Below are positions 8,664 to 17,814 of a stretch of DNA of 64,000 nucleotides, in pieces. The notes under the pieces were generated by a model. The model had not been told where the DNA came from. It made no database searches and saw only the letters and a program-made list of their open reading frames with translations. The translations under genes were made by a program, and so were the position numbers. The DNA is from CAVYXK01 sp963708245 (lineage in GTDB: Bacteria > Pseudomonadota > Alphaproteobacteria > Acetobacterales > Acetobacteraceae), in assembly GCA_963708245.1 (NCBI GenBank), contig OY970201.1:7874001-7938000 (forward strand). Reading direction: 5' to 3'. Every line of letters begins with the position of its first letter. The first letter of the stretch is position 1.

Positions 8664-9119
8664 ATGCCAGCAATGCATCGGCCAATGGCGACGCTTAGGT
8701 TGTACTCGGATACGCTAGACCCGATGGTGGTATCTGGTATCCTCTCCATGAAGCCAGACTTAGCCGCCAAGAAGGGCGAAGGGCTCACAGAACGAGCGGA
8801 CAAGACGTGGGTCCCCGCAAAAGTAGGAACATGGCTCATTACCACGCGCTGGCATGTAACGGAGCCGAGTCCAGCAGAACATCTATCTTGGCTCCTGCAT
8901 TTGGTCGCGCCCAAGCTCCTTGCATTAAAAGCAGCGGTGCCAGCTTTGCGCGCTGATTTCTCCTTGTTGGTGCACGATGGAGATTTTGAAACAAAGAGTC
9001 TGCCCTCGGACCTTCTCAGGGAAGTTGTCTCAATAGGAGACTTGGAAATCGAGGCTCCAGAGCGCGCTATGGATGTTATCCTAGATTCTAAGAACATAAG
9101 CAATTATTTAACCTCATAG
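8664..9119 (+). CDS. DUF4279 domain-containing protein
   Basis: 151-residue cytoplasmic protein whose layout fits DUF4279: an N-terminal strand (ATLRLYSDTLDPMVVSGIL), a KPDLAAKKGEG turn, then WLITTRWHV and a helical SPAEHLSWLLHLVAPK segment, and a final acidic strand-helix region. DUF4279 has no established function. In this place, just after a toxin-tip-like remnant, an immunity role is a reasonable guess but unproven. ATG 8664 has ggag 6 nt upstream; ATG 8661 and GTG 8652 are alternatives. Base composition is lower in GC than the flanking housekeeping genes, indicating acquisition by transfer. Confidence 0.6.
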   Translation: MPAMHRPMATLRLYSDTLDPMVVSGILSMKPDLAAKKGEGLTERADKTWVPAKVGTWLITTRWHVTEPSPAEHLSWLLHLVAPKLLALKAAVPALRADFSLLVHDGDFETKSLPSDLLREVVSIGDLEIEAPERAMDVILDSKNISNYLTS

Positions 9120-9123
9120 TCAA

Positions 9124-9332
9124 CTAAATCTCCCATTGCTCAAACATGCGGACTAAGTCTGTGATTTCCCAAAGCCTATCGCTTACGCCAGGGGCCATCG
9201 CAGACTTCCCGCCTTTCAGGTCGCCACACCTTCCGAGCGACATAGCAGCGGGTCTCTCCCCGAGTCATCGCTCTTCGGCTCTTCGGTCTTCTCCCCGTCG
9301 CCAGATCAACGATGAGCTTGGCGAGTTGGTTC
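9124..9332 (-). pseudogene. Degenerate fragment of a small lysine/glycine-rich protein
   Basis: On the minus strand one frame reads LAKLIVDLATG and, after a frame change near 9240, another reads AAMSLGRCGDLKGGKSAMA then DRLWEITDLVRMFEQWEI and a stop at 9124. The first two parts match the common short proteins with a LATGE linker and an LGRRGGLKGGKARA motif; the tail is unlike them. It is a frameshifted, probably chimeric relic with no usable start. Confidence 0.35.
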
Positions 9333-9391
9333 GGGTCGGGGGGCGTTGGGGTGTCTCGGCATGCCTGGTAAGACTACCCGAGCTTGCGGAA

Positions 9392-9417
9392 TGTCTCAGT
9401 TTGAAGGAATATATTCC
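9392..9417. repeat. Direct repeat copy B
   Basis: tgtctcagtttgaaggaat followed by atattcc, the second copy of the repeat at 6837-6862, in the same orientation and 2555 bp away. Confidence 0.6.
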
Positions 9418-9656
9418 GATCCGCGCCGCAGTCTTCACGTGAGGGTCCCAGGGTGCGATGATTCCCCTTAACCAGAGGAAGGGCTACGGTAGAGACGCTT
9501 CCCGAGTTGGGAACAAGGTCAACACCAGACCCTTATCTTGGGTGACCCGAGGGCTGAAAGCTCGCCCCTGAAAGTCATCATCAGGAGGTTGTTGCAACTG
9601 TCTTTTTAGGACAGTGCCGGTTTGCTCAGTCGGAGAAGGAGAGCCTGAGGATAACG
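9418..9656 (+). other. Spacer without a gene
   Basis: Between repeat copy B and the ORF at 9657 I see no convincing coding sequence, only short open frames of skewed composition. Confidence 0.4.
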
Positions 9657-10040
9657 ATGAGCGCGGTGACGACTATACAAATATTCTGCCAAAGAGAGCG
9701 CGAACACAGCGCATGGTTCCATATACTACTGTCAAATGGTGTGATTCAGAAGGTCGGCCAGTTTCCGTCATTGGCCGATATTGCCGATGATGAGGCACGA
9801 AATTACTGCAAAATCCTTGGACAGCATGACAGTAGGGAATTTAGCCGTGCTATCAGACTGGCTGCGCATGGAGTCGGCATCGGTTCTTTTGTTTATCTCA
9901 GAAGGATATTTGAAAGGCTCATCGTCTCCCGCTTTAGCCAATTCAAGGAAATCGAAGGTTGCCATACGCGGGCGAGCGCAGAGATTTTAATATATCAATC
10001 GTCACCCGCGGAGGATTTTACCGAGAGACGATCGCACTAA
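9657..10040 (+). CDS. Hypothetical protein, probably C-terminally truncated
   Basis: 127 residues. The middle, KVGQFPSLADIADDEARNYCKIL then REFSRAIRLAAHGVGIGSFVYLRRIFERLI, looks like the conserved part of a longer hypothetical protein family found in many bacteria. The homologous pattern stops abruptly after FKEIEG (about 9960), and the last residues look like out-of-frame sequence. No continuation is found in another frame, so the 3' end was probably replaced by recombination. The region is lower in GC than its neighbours. No function can be assigned. Confidence 0.4.
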   Translation: MSAVTTIQIFCQREREHSAWFHILLSNGVIQKVGQFPSLADIADDEARNYCKILGQHDSREFSRAIRLAAHGVGIGSFVYLRRIFERLIVSRFSQFKEIEGCHTRASAEILIYQSSPAEDFTERRSH

Positions 10041-10520
10041 TGAAGCAGAAAGTGGGAAATGGCTACACCGTCTCGGAGCACCTGTTCAAGAGAACTGATA
10101 ATGCCGAGGCTCAGGTCTGGGAAAGAGTCAGTCCGGACTTTCCACGCGAGCCAGATCATCCTGCGCAGTAAACTTGGCGAGGCGGCGTGCTGCGACCGAG
10201 CGGTCTTTCATAAGTGGTCTTCTGCGGCACCGCTGATTTCGCAGGAACCGGGTATAGGATGGCGCATACGCGCGCATCTCCCAGCACCGACGACCGCGCC
10301 GCCCGCGCCCGATGGCGCCCGATCGACACCGACGAGCCGTGGCGTCCGCGAGCGAGCCGGGGTGTCGATCGCGATAACCCTCGTTCCCGGCAGACAACTG
10401 TATCGTCGTGAACCGCCAGAGTCGCCTCTCCTCAATCTTGCGCCCGATAACGTCCTTTATCATGCGGGAGATGGGCGGACAACTCGCGGCCATGGTAAGA
10501 ACAGACCATGATCACAAAAT
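10041..10520 (+). other. Spacer, no recognisable gene
   Basis: Several open frames exist but none has protein-like composition or a ribosome binding site. Composition rises from moderate to high GC across it, marking the right side of the accessory island. Confidence 0.4.
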
Positions 10521-10571
10521 CCTCTCCCACTCTGCGGGAGAGGTCGGTTCGCGAAGCGAACCGGGTGAGGG
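10521..10571. repeat. Dispersed palindromic repeat, copy 1
   Basis: cctctccc...gggagagg forms one stem, then tcggttcgcgaagcgaacc forms a second near-perfect palindrome. The last 38 bp (10534-10571) are identical to 14247-14284, so this is a dispersed intergenic repeat with two hairpins. Confidence 0.85.
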
Positions 10572-10672
10572 AGTCGGCGCAATAAGGGCCCTCACCCGGC
10601 CCGATACACGGACCTCTCACTCCTAGGAAAAAAAGCCTTGGCTACGGATCGATCAGGGATATAATCGCCCCG

Positions 10673-11302
10673 ATGTCACATAGCACCTCAGCAAGCCCTA
10701 CCAACCTCGCCGACCAACTCCCGGCCGACGTGTACCACTACCTCATCCACACGCTCTGCCTCAGCCTGCCCCCACCGCTCACCGACAGCCCCGAAGACCT
10801 CGCCCGCCGCAACCATTTCGCCATCGCCCGCATCGCCGCGCTGCAACCAGCCAACGCCACCGAGGCCGACCAGGCCGCCCTCTACGTCGCTGCCTCCGAG
10901 CAGTGGAAAGAGTACCTGCGCATCGCCCACGAACCGGACACCTCACCCTCCGGCGCCATGAAATGCCGAGCCCAGGCCAATGCCATGATGCGCCAGGCGC
11001 AAGGCGCGCTCAGAATGCTGTTTCGCATGCAGGCAGCCCGGCAGAAGCTGGAAGCGAACACCGAAGCCCGCGCCCGCGCCGCGCACAGCGAGCATCGCGC
11101 CACCACCCTGATGCATCAGGCGTTGTCCCCTCAGCCCGCGCCCGCGCCGACAGCCAAGCCAGCAACCCCGGCACCAAAGCCGCAACCGCAACCCGCGCCT
11201 GCGTGGCAACCCCACCTCGCCCCCCAACCCGCCGCCAATCGTCACCCCGCCGTCGCCTTGGGCACAACTGCGCTCACCCCCCTGACACCCCGCGCCACCT
11301 AG
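10673..11302 (+). CDS. Hypothetical protein with proline/alanine-rich tail
   Basis: 209 residues, cytoplasmic, no signal peptide or membrane segment. Residues 15-145 are alpha-helical: an N-terminal ADVYHYLIHTLCLSLPPPL, then RNHFAIARIAALQPANATEADQAALYVAA, then helices rich in Met, Gln and Arg (AQANAMMRQAQGALRMLFRMQ). Residues about 150-209 are a disordered Pro/Ala/Gln stretch. I do not recognise a characterised family; layout resembles hypothetical proteins linked to transposition relics in related genomes, but that is a loose impression. There is no clear Shine-Dalgarno sequence before the ATG. Confidence 0.6.
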   Translation: MSHSTSASPTNLADQLPADVYHYLIHTLCLSLPPPLTDSPEDLARRNHFAIARIAALQPANATEADQAALYVAASEQWKEYLRIAHEPDTSPSGAMKCRAQANAMMRQAQGALRMLFRMQAARQKLEANTEARARAAHSEHRATTLMHQALSPQPAPAPTAKPATPAPKPQPQPAPAWQPHLAPQPAANRHPAVALGTTALTPLTPRAT

Positions 11303-11871
11303 GCCCGGACGGTACGGGAGGGGCGACCCCCAATTCCACCTCCCCTTGCGAAACGGGGCCAGGGGAGGGGGCCTCTCCGGCGAGGCACCATACCGCCGAG
11401 CGCCGCGATCTTGCGGAACACCACCGCGGGACCCAACGAGGCCACCATCTCCCCAAGCGCGACGATCTTGCGGCAGCGGGCAGCAACGCGCCTCGACGGA
11501 CCCACATCCGTTCGCGACAGAGAGCCTCCCCCCGAGCTCCGGCCGAGCATTGGTTCGCCTGCCTGCCCCAACTGTGGCGAAGGTTGCCTTCGCTTCGGCC
11601 ACACGTCATAAGGCGTGTCCCTGGGTTCGCTTAAAGATATCTCACCACGTGATCCAATCTCTCGCGTAACGCGAAATGAGACGATCATGAGAACAGACCG
11701 CGCTCATGATCGCCTGCCCGCGAGAAGCTGACGCTTCGCTTCGGCAAACGCAGGCGCGGCAAACCGGATGAGCGCGTCGTCCACGGCGACGCTCCCGCAC
11801 CGCGAGTTTCCCTCACCCCGAGAACCCTCTAATCTTTCTCCGACCGCCGGAATAGAACGAGAGGGTTCGAC
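11303..11871 (+). other. 569-bp GC-rich intergenic region
   Basis: No supported gene. It contains a cctcccc/ggggagg hairpin-like repeat at about 11339-11373 related to the dispersed repeat family, and two near copies of a gcgatcttgcgg motif around 11405 and 11461. The 3' end leads into the dioxygenase gene. Confidence 0.4.
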
Positions 11872-12573
11872 ATGGCTGATCCCGCACCGTTCCGACCTTA
11901 CGCACCGGGCACCCAGCCCCCCTACGACGTGCCGGCCTATCTCGGCACCGCCAAGCGGCATCCCAAACAACCCCTGCATCCGATGCCGCACACCATCACC
12001 GAAACCACCGGGCCCAGCTTCTCCGCAGAGCGGTTCCCACCGACGGCGGATTTGACAAAGCCGGACGGCGAGCCGGCCCAGGGTGAGCGGATCATCGTGG
12101 CCGGTACGATTACTGACGAAGATAGCCGCCCGATGCCGCACACGATGGTCGAGATTTGGCAGGCCAATGCCGCCGGCCGATACCATCACCCTGCCGACCA
12201 GCACGACGCGCCGCTCGATCCGAATTTCCGCGGTGCCGGGCGTGTGTTCACGGATGAGGAGGGCCGCTATCGGTTCGTCACGATTCGCCCCGGCGCCTAT
12301 CCCTGGCCCAACCACCCCAACGCCTGGCGGCCAAACCACATCCATTTCTCGTTCTTCGGCCCTGCCTTCGCCACGAGGCTCATCACCCAGATGTATTTCC
12401 CGGGCGACCCGCTGCTGCCTCTCGATCCAATCTTCAACGGCATTCCGGACGAGCAGGCACGCAACCGCCTGGTCGCAGCGTTCGACCTGACGCTGACCCA
12501 GCCCGACTGGGCGCTGGGCTACCGCTTCGACGTCGTGCTACGCGGCAGCGACGCGACTCCCCAGGGCATCTGA
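11872..12573 (+). CDS. pcaH: Protocatechuate 3,4-dioxygenase beta-subunit-like intradiol dioxygenase
   Basis: 233 residues. Intradiol dioxygenases open the aromatic ring of protocatechuate between its hydroxyls using Fe(III). All four iron ligands are in register: Tyr104, Tyr143, His156 and His158, spaced 39, 13 and 2 as in the characterised Pseudomonas beta subunit. Family signatures include GERIIVAGTI, VEIWQANAAGRYHH, DPNFRGAGR and GAYPWPNHPNAWRPNHIHFS. Length is normal for PcaH. Oddly, no alpha subunit (PcaG) follows; the next gene is an antiporter. It may act as a homomer or pair with a distant alpha subunit. Confidence 0.88.
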   Translation: MADPAPFRPYAPGTQPPYDVPAYLGTAKRHPKQPLHPMPHTITETTGPSFSAERFPPTADLTKPDGEPAQGERIIVAGTITDEDSRPMPHTMVEIWQANAAGRYHHPADQHDAPLDPNFRGAGRVFTDEEGRYRFVTIRPGAYPWPNHPNAWRPNHIHFSFFGPAFATRLITQMYFPGDPLLPLDPIFNGIPDEQARNRLVAAFDLTLTQPDWALGYRFDVVLRGSDATPQGI

Positions 12574-12586
12574 AGCGCGTACACCA

Positions 12587-12623
12587 CCTCCCTCTCTCCT
12601 TGCGGGAGGGGGTGGGAGGGGCC
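12587..12623. repeat. Divergent copy of the cctctccc/gggaggg repeat
   Basis: cctccctctctccttgcggg pairs with the following gaggggg run to give a hairpin just after pcaH. It resembles the left half of the 10521 and 14234 repeats but lacks the second palindrome. It could serve as a transcript end. Confidence 0.45.
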
Positions 12624-12660
12624 GCGGGGAGTAGGCGGTGTCCCGCCATCGGAGCCCGAC

Positions 12661-14223
12661 ATGCTCGAAACCCTCGTCGCCCTACTTGCGGCAACCGCCA
12701 TCGCCGTGCCGATCTCTCGACGCCTCGGCTTCGGCAGCATCCTCGGCTACCTGATCGCCGGGGTGGTCATCGGCCCGTCAGGGCTTCGCCTGGTCACCGA
12801 TGTCGATCACATCCAGAGCGTGGCCGAGCTCGGCGTAATCATGCTGTTGTTCCTGATCGGACTGGAGGTGCGCCCGCACCGGTTGTGGGTCCTGCGCAAG
12901 GCAGTATTCGGTCTCGGCCTCGGCCAAGTGGTGCCGAGCGCCATACTCCTCTCCGGCCTCGCTCATCTTGCCGGCGTTGCCTGGGCTGGAGCTGCGGTAA
13001 TTGGTGCCGGGCTCGCTCTATCCTCGACCGCGATCGTGCTGCCGATGTTGGGCGAGCGCCAATTGCTGTCCTCGACCGCCGGCCGCGACGCTTTTGCAGT
13101 GCTGCTCTTCCAGGATATGGCGTTCGTCCCGCTGGTCGCACTCGTGCCGCTGGCCGGCACTGCGGGCGTGTCGCTGCACTTCCCGAACCACCTCCCTTGG
13201 CACGAGGCGGCGCGCGGGCTGGCTGCGGTTGTCGCAATTCTGGTCGGCGGCAGTTTCCTGGTGCGCCCGTTGTTCCGTACCGTGGGTGGTGCGAGGACGC
13301 CCGAAGTGTTCACCGCCACTGCGCTGCTGCTCGTTGTTGGAACCGCCGCGCTGGCCGAATGGGCGGGACTTTCCATGTCGCTTGGCGCGTTCATGGCCGG
13401 TGTGGTGCTGTCCGATTCCGAGTACCGTCACGAGCTGCAGGCGGATATCGAGCCGTTCGAAGGCCTGCTGCTCGGCTTCTTCTTCATCTCGATCGGCATG
13501 TCAGCAAACTTGGCTCTCGCGATCGAGCATCCGGCCTTGGTCTCGCTCTGCGTCGCAGCGTTGCTTGCGGTCAAGCTGCCAGTAGCGTTCGCGCTGGGAA
13601 TGGTGAAGCGCGGCACGGTGCAGAGCGCGCTGCGATTCGCCATCGCCCTGCCCGAAGGCAGCGAGTTCAGCTTCGTGCTGTTCGGTGCTGCAGTCTCGGC
13701 TGGCGCATTGGCGCAGAGCGAGGCAGATCTCGCCATTCTGACTGTGGCGGTATCGATGGCGGTGGCTTTCGGCAATCCCACGCGCGAGGACGTGTTGCGT
13801 GCGGCCGGCGCCGAGACCGCCCGTGTTCTGGTGATAGCCCTCGACGAAATGGACGAGACGTTGCAAGTGGCGGAGATCGCGAAGCGCCATTTCCCGCACC
13901 TCGCCATCTTCGCCCGCGCCCGCAATCGGCATCATACACATCTGCTGATGGATCTTGATATCGCCGGGATCATCCGCGAGACATTCTATTCGAGCCTGAG
14001 GCTCACCGAAATGGTGCTGGATGCGCTCGACGTGCCGCCGGAAACGGCGCGCCGTTCGATCGAGCTGTTCCGCGAACATGACGAACGCAACTTGATCGAG
14101 ACCTACGCCATCGCGCATGACGAGCAGCAGTTGATCCAGAGTTCCCAACAGGCCGCGCAAGAGCTGATGGAGCTGTTCGAGGCGGACAGTGCGGAGCAGT
14201 TGCAGAGCGCCCCCGCGGGGTGA
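12661..14223 (+). CDS. Kef-type K+/H+ antiporter (CPA2) with a partly deleted RCK domain
   Basis: 520-residue membrane protein, normally about 600. The N-terminal part (residues 1-375) has the CPA2 transmembrane set with GYLIAGVVIGPSGLRL, LGVIMLLFLIGLEV, GLALSSTAIVLPML and GAFMAGVVLSDSEYRHEL. The C-terminal part should be an RCK_N nucleotide-binding domain, but the sequence goes straight from the last helix (AVSMAVA) to FGNPTREDVLRAAGA. The Gly-rich dinucleotide motif and the first half of the Rossmann fold are missing. The frame stays open, so this is an in-frame loss of about 70-90 residues. Ligand gating is probably absent. Confidence 0.85.
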   Translation: MLETLVALLAATAIAVPISRRLGFGSILGYLIAGVVIGPSGLRLVTDVDHIQSVAELGVIMLLFLIGLEVRPHRLWVLRKAVFGLGLGQVVPSAILLSGLAHLAGVAWAGAAVIGAGLALSSTAIVLPMLGERQLLSSTAGRDAFAVLLFQDMAFVPLVALVPLAGTAGVSLHFPNHLPWHEAARGLAAVVAILVGGSFLVRPLFRTVGGARTPEVFTATALLLVVGTAALAEWAGLSMSLGAFMAGVVLSDSEYRHELQADIEPFEGLLLGFFFISIGMSANLALAIEHPALVSLCVAALLAVKLPVAFALGMVKRGTVQSALRFAIALPEGSEFSFVLFGAAVSAGALAQSEADLAILTVAVSMAVAFGNPTREDVLRAAGAETARVLVIALDEMDETLQVAEIAKRHFPHLAIFARARNRHHTHLLMDLDIAGIIRETFYSSLRLTEMVLDALDVPPETARRSIELFREHDERNLIETYAIAHDEQQLIQSSQQAAQELMELFEADSAEQLQSAPAG

Positions 14224-14233
14224 CTTCAAATCA

Positions 14234-14284
14234 CCTCTCCCGCAGGGCGGGAGAGGTCGGTTCGCGAAGCGAACCGGGTGAGGG
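14234..14284. repeat. Dispersed palindromic repeat, copy 2
   Basis: Same two-hairpin layout as the copy at 10521-10571; 38 bp (14247-14284) are identical to it. It lies between the convergent antiporter and gamma-glutamyltransferase genes, where it may terminate both transcripts. Confidence 0.85.
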
Positions 14285-14321
14285 TTCCGCCAGCGCGCAC
14301 GGGAGAAGTGAACGTGTCCCC

Positions 14322-16023
14322 TCAGATCGCCGCGGCGTAGGCCGGCCGCCGTGGGTCTGCGCCGGCTGCGATCAGCCCCGTCGCCGGATCCGTGCGGATC
14401 GCCTCAACGCTGCCGGCAAGCCACGTCCAATCCGGCCACACGCTGATCTCATGCCCGAGGCGCGCCAGCGCATCCCGTGTCGTCGCCGGAATGCGACCCT
14501 CCACCGCCAAGCGGCCGGGGAAATACTCGAACGGCGCGAACGAAGATGGGAACGAGTAGCTGGCGACGCGCGGTGCTTCGATTGCCGGCTGCAGGTCCAT
14601 GCCGAAATGCAGCACGTTAAGTAGCACCTGCAGCATTGCCTGGGTCTGCACGTCGCCCCCCGGCGTACCGAACGGCATCACGCCGCCATCTCGCGTGACC
14701 ACGATCGCGGGGTTCGGCGTCAACCGTGGCCGTTTGCCGGGCGCTACCCCGCTGGGGTGCTTCGGGTCGGGTCGGCTCTGGCTGCCGCGCGATGAAGACG
14801 TGATGCCGAGCCCGGGAATAATTGGCGAGGCCGATGATCCGTCGGATGGCGTGGCGCTGAACGCATTGCCCCAGCGGTCCACCGCGCAGGCATAGGACGT
14901 GTCGGTCTCCACGCGCGGCAGCGCCCCGCCGGATGCAGCGAAGCCGCGCGTGACGTCGTCCAGTGGCGCCGGCATCTCCGGACACGCGCGCTCGGCGCTG
15001 AACGCGGCGGCACGCCGGGCGATCGTCTCCGGCGCCAGTAGCCGATCAATCGGAACATCCACGAAAACAGGGTCGCCGAAATAATGCTCGCGATCGGCGA
15101 AGGCGAGCTTCAGGCATTCGGTGATCACGTGCAGATACTCGGGCGAATTGTGTGCCAGCCCGCCGATGCCGACACGCTCGACCAGCAGCAAAGCCTCGAG
15201 CAGTGCCGGCCCTTGGCACCAAGGGCCGCACACCATCACCTCGTGACCGCGCCATGTCCGTCGCACCGCGGGTTCGAGCCGCGAATGGTACTCGGCAAGG
15301 TCTTCCGCCGCGAGCAGCCCGCATTCGCGACGATGGAAGGCGACGATCTCGCGGGCGATGTCGCCGCGATAGAACGCATCGCGCGCCGCAGCCAGACCGG
15401 CGGCACGGCCATGGCGTGCGGCGACTGTCTTCTCCTGGTCGGCCATGTAGCGGATCGTGTTCGCCAGTTCGGCCTGCACAAATTTCTCGCCTACGGCCGG
15501 CGAGCGACCGCCGGGCAGGAAGACCGCCGCGTTCTGCGGCCAGCGTGCGTAGTCGGCGGCGTGTGCGCGGATGGACTCGGCAAAACAGCGGATAGACCGC
15601 GAAGCCCTCCGCGGCGAACCGAATCGCAGAGGCGGCGACGTCGCCGAAGCTCGTGGTGCCGTGGCGCTCCAGTGCCGTGATCCAGGCATCGGGCGCCGCC
15701 GGCACCACCGTGCGCAGGATGCCGATGGGGATACGTCCGCCATGATGGCGCATGAACAGATCGGGCTGCAGCGCACGCGGCCAGTGACCAAGCCCGGCGA
15801 TCGTTTCCACTGTACCGTCGGACAGGCGAAGCATGATCGGCGCAACGCCGGCGAAATTCACCAGATCGGGCTGCAGCACGCCGAGCGCGATACCGGCGGC
15901 GCAGCCGGCGTCGATCGCGTTGCCGCCGCCTTCGAGGACCGAGAACCCAGCCATGGCGGCAAGATAGTGACCGGCGGAGACGGCATGGCGCGTGCCGCAA
16001 ATGGTGGGACGATGAGATGTCAT
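14322..16023 (-). pseudogene. Gamma-glutamyltransferase family protein, frameshifted
   Basis: Removing one base from the A4 run at 15582-15585 (plus strand) gives a 566-residue protein of the gamma-glutamyltransferase Ntn-hydrolase family, which transfers or hydrolyses gamma-glutamyl groups. The N-terminal part (GHYLAAMAGFSVLEGGGNAIDAG) and the rest (AAVFLPGG onward) are in different frames. The autocatalytic Thr sits in ETDTSYACAVDRWGN (codon 14898-14900), followed by ATPSDG; PGGDVQTQAMLQVL is the late motif. No signal peptide. A full paralogue at 60295-62040 lines up across the break, fixing the frameshift position. Either recent decay or a one-base sequence error. Confidence 0.8.
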
Positions 16024-16152
16024 CGCGTGTCTCCGTTGCTGCTCCGTGCGACGTACCGGGAGCGCTGCCATCACAGTATTCTCTCGGGATGCGAATCGTG
16101 CAACAGCGGTTCGTGTTGACCACGACCTACGGTGCGATAAGGGAGGTGAGGT

Positions 16153-17698
16153 ATGCGCAAAAGCTCGGTGCGCCTGGAGCGAAGCTTCACGATCGGACGC
16201 ACCGATCGACGCCTGTTCGGCGCGTTCATCGAGCATCTCGGCCGTTGCGTGTATGGCGGGATTTTCGAACCAGATCATCCGACCGCGGACGCCAAGGGAT
16301 TCCGTCAGGACGTGATGGCGCTGGTGCGCGAGCTGTCGCCGACAATCATGCGCTACCCCGGCGGCAATTTCGTGTCCGGCTACAATTGGGAAGATGGTGT
16401 CGGGCCGCCCGCCCAGCGCCCGGGTCGGCTCGACTATGCGTGGTTGTCTACTGAACCCAACACTTTCGGAACCAATGAATTTATCGATTGGTGCCGCGCG
16501 GCGGATGTCGAGCCCATGTTGGCGGTCAATCTGGGAACGCGAGGTCCCGCCGAGGCAGCACGCTTCATCGAGTACTGCAATCACCCCGGTGGCACGGCGC
16601 TATCTGAGCTGCGCCGCGCCCATGGTTGGAACGAGCCGCATGGGGTGAAGTTCTGGTGCCTGGGCAACGAGATGGACGGGCCCTGGCAGACTGGTGCCAA
16701 GACCGCCGAGGAATACGGCCGGGTCGCGGCCGAGACGGCGAAGCTCATGCGCTGGGTGGACGACAGCATCGAATTGGCAGCCTGCGGCTCGTCTGGCCGC
16801 AACATGCCGACATTCGGTGATTGGGAACGAACGGTGCTGGAGCACACATTCGAGCACGTCGAGTGGATTTCGCTCCACACCTATCTGAACAACTGGGCCG
16901 GCGATACCGCCGCGTTTGTTGCCAGCTCTGATCTGATGGACAGCTTCATCGAGGAGGTGGTGGCGATTGCCGACAGCGTCGCGGCACGGCGACGCTCGCG
17001 CAAACGCATCATGCTGAGCTTCGACGAGTGGAACGTGTGGTATCGTACCCGTCTTCCGAGCGAGGCACGAGTTCAGGCCCGGATGGCCCGTGGCGCCACC
17101 GATTCTGGAAGAGATCTACACTGTGGAAGACGCGCTGGCGTTCGGCGGCGCGTGCATTGCCTTGCTGAATCACGCCGACCGAGTCCGCTGCGCCTGCCTG
17201 GCACAGCTCGTCAACGTGATTGCGCCGATCATGACGGAGACGGGTGGCACCGCCTGGCGGCAGACGATCTTCTATCCGTTCGCGCATATGAGCAGATACG
17301 GTCGTGGAGACGTGCTGCGTACGCGGATCGATAGCGAGACATATACAACCACGTATAACGATCCGCGGGGAGATACCGACAATTTCATCCTCCTGCCTGA
17401 CGTGCCGTATCTGAAGTTGGCGGCAGTCCGCACAGACGAAGACGGGCTGACCCTGTTTGCCCTCAACCGCGATCTCGGGAACGAGATGCAGATCGATGTC
17501 GGGATCGGGGGATTTCCGACATTGGCAGTACGAGGCGCCGTCACGCTGCACGATGTCGACCTGCAGGCGGCGAACTCCGGCAGTGCCCCGGAACGGGTCA
17601 GGCCGAGAGTGTTGGCGGGAGTAACGGCATCCGCGGGGAGTATGCGTGCGACATTGCCACCCGCATCGTGGTCGATGATCCGTCTGGCGCCCGCATAG
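16153..17698 (+). pseudogene. GH51 alpha-L-arabinofuranosidase, frameshifted
   Basis: Removing one base near 17083 restores a 514-residue GH51 enzyme, the usual length. GH51 enzymes release terminal L-arabinofuranose from arabinan and arabinoxylan. The N-terminal frame has RLFGAFIEHLGRCVYGGI, MRYPGGNFVSGYNWEDG, the acid/base Glu in FWCLGNEMDGPWQ and the nucleophile Glu in LSFDEWNVWY. The second frame starts APPILEEIYTVEDAL and has LAQLVNVIAPIMTETGGTAWRQTIFYPF plus the C-terminal beta-sandwich. No signal peptide, so cytoplasmic if expressed. It may be a decayed gene or a one-base sequence error. Confidence 0.8.
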
Positions 17699-17726
17699 GC
17701 GGACGCTCCGGTGACGCTTCGCCGGT

Positions 17727-17756
17727 TTGACAGGTGCGTCGATCAGCGCCAAAAAT
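17727..17756 (+). promoter_or_regulatory. Possible sigma-70 type promoter for argD-argF
   Basis: TTGACA at 17727-17732 is a perfect -35 hexamer. With an 18-bp spacer, aaaaat at 17751-17756 is a weak -10 (4 of 6). It lies 59 bp before the argD start. Confidence 0.4.
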
Positions 17757-17814
17757 ACAGGTTCTCGCGCAGGTTGGGCTCGCGGGAACTTTCTGTCCCT
17801 GAACGAGGTTCTCA

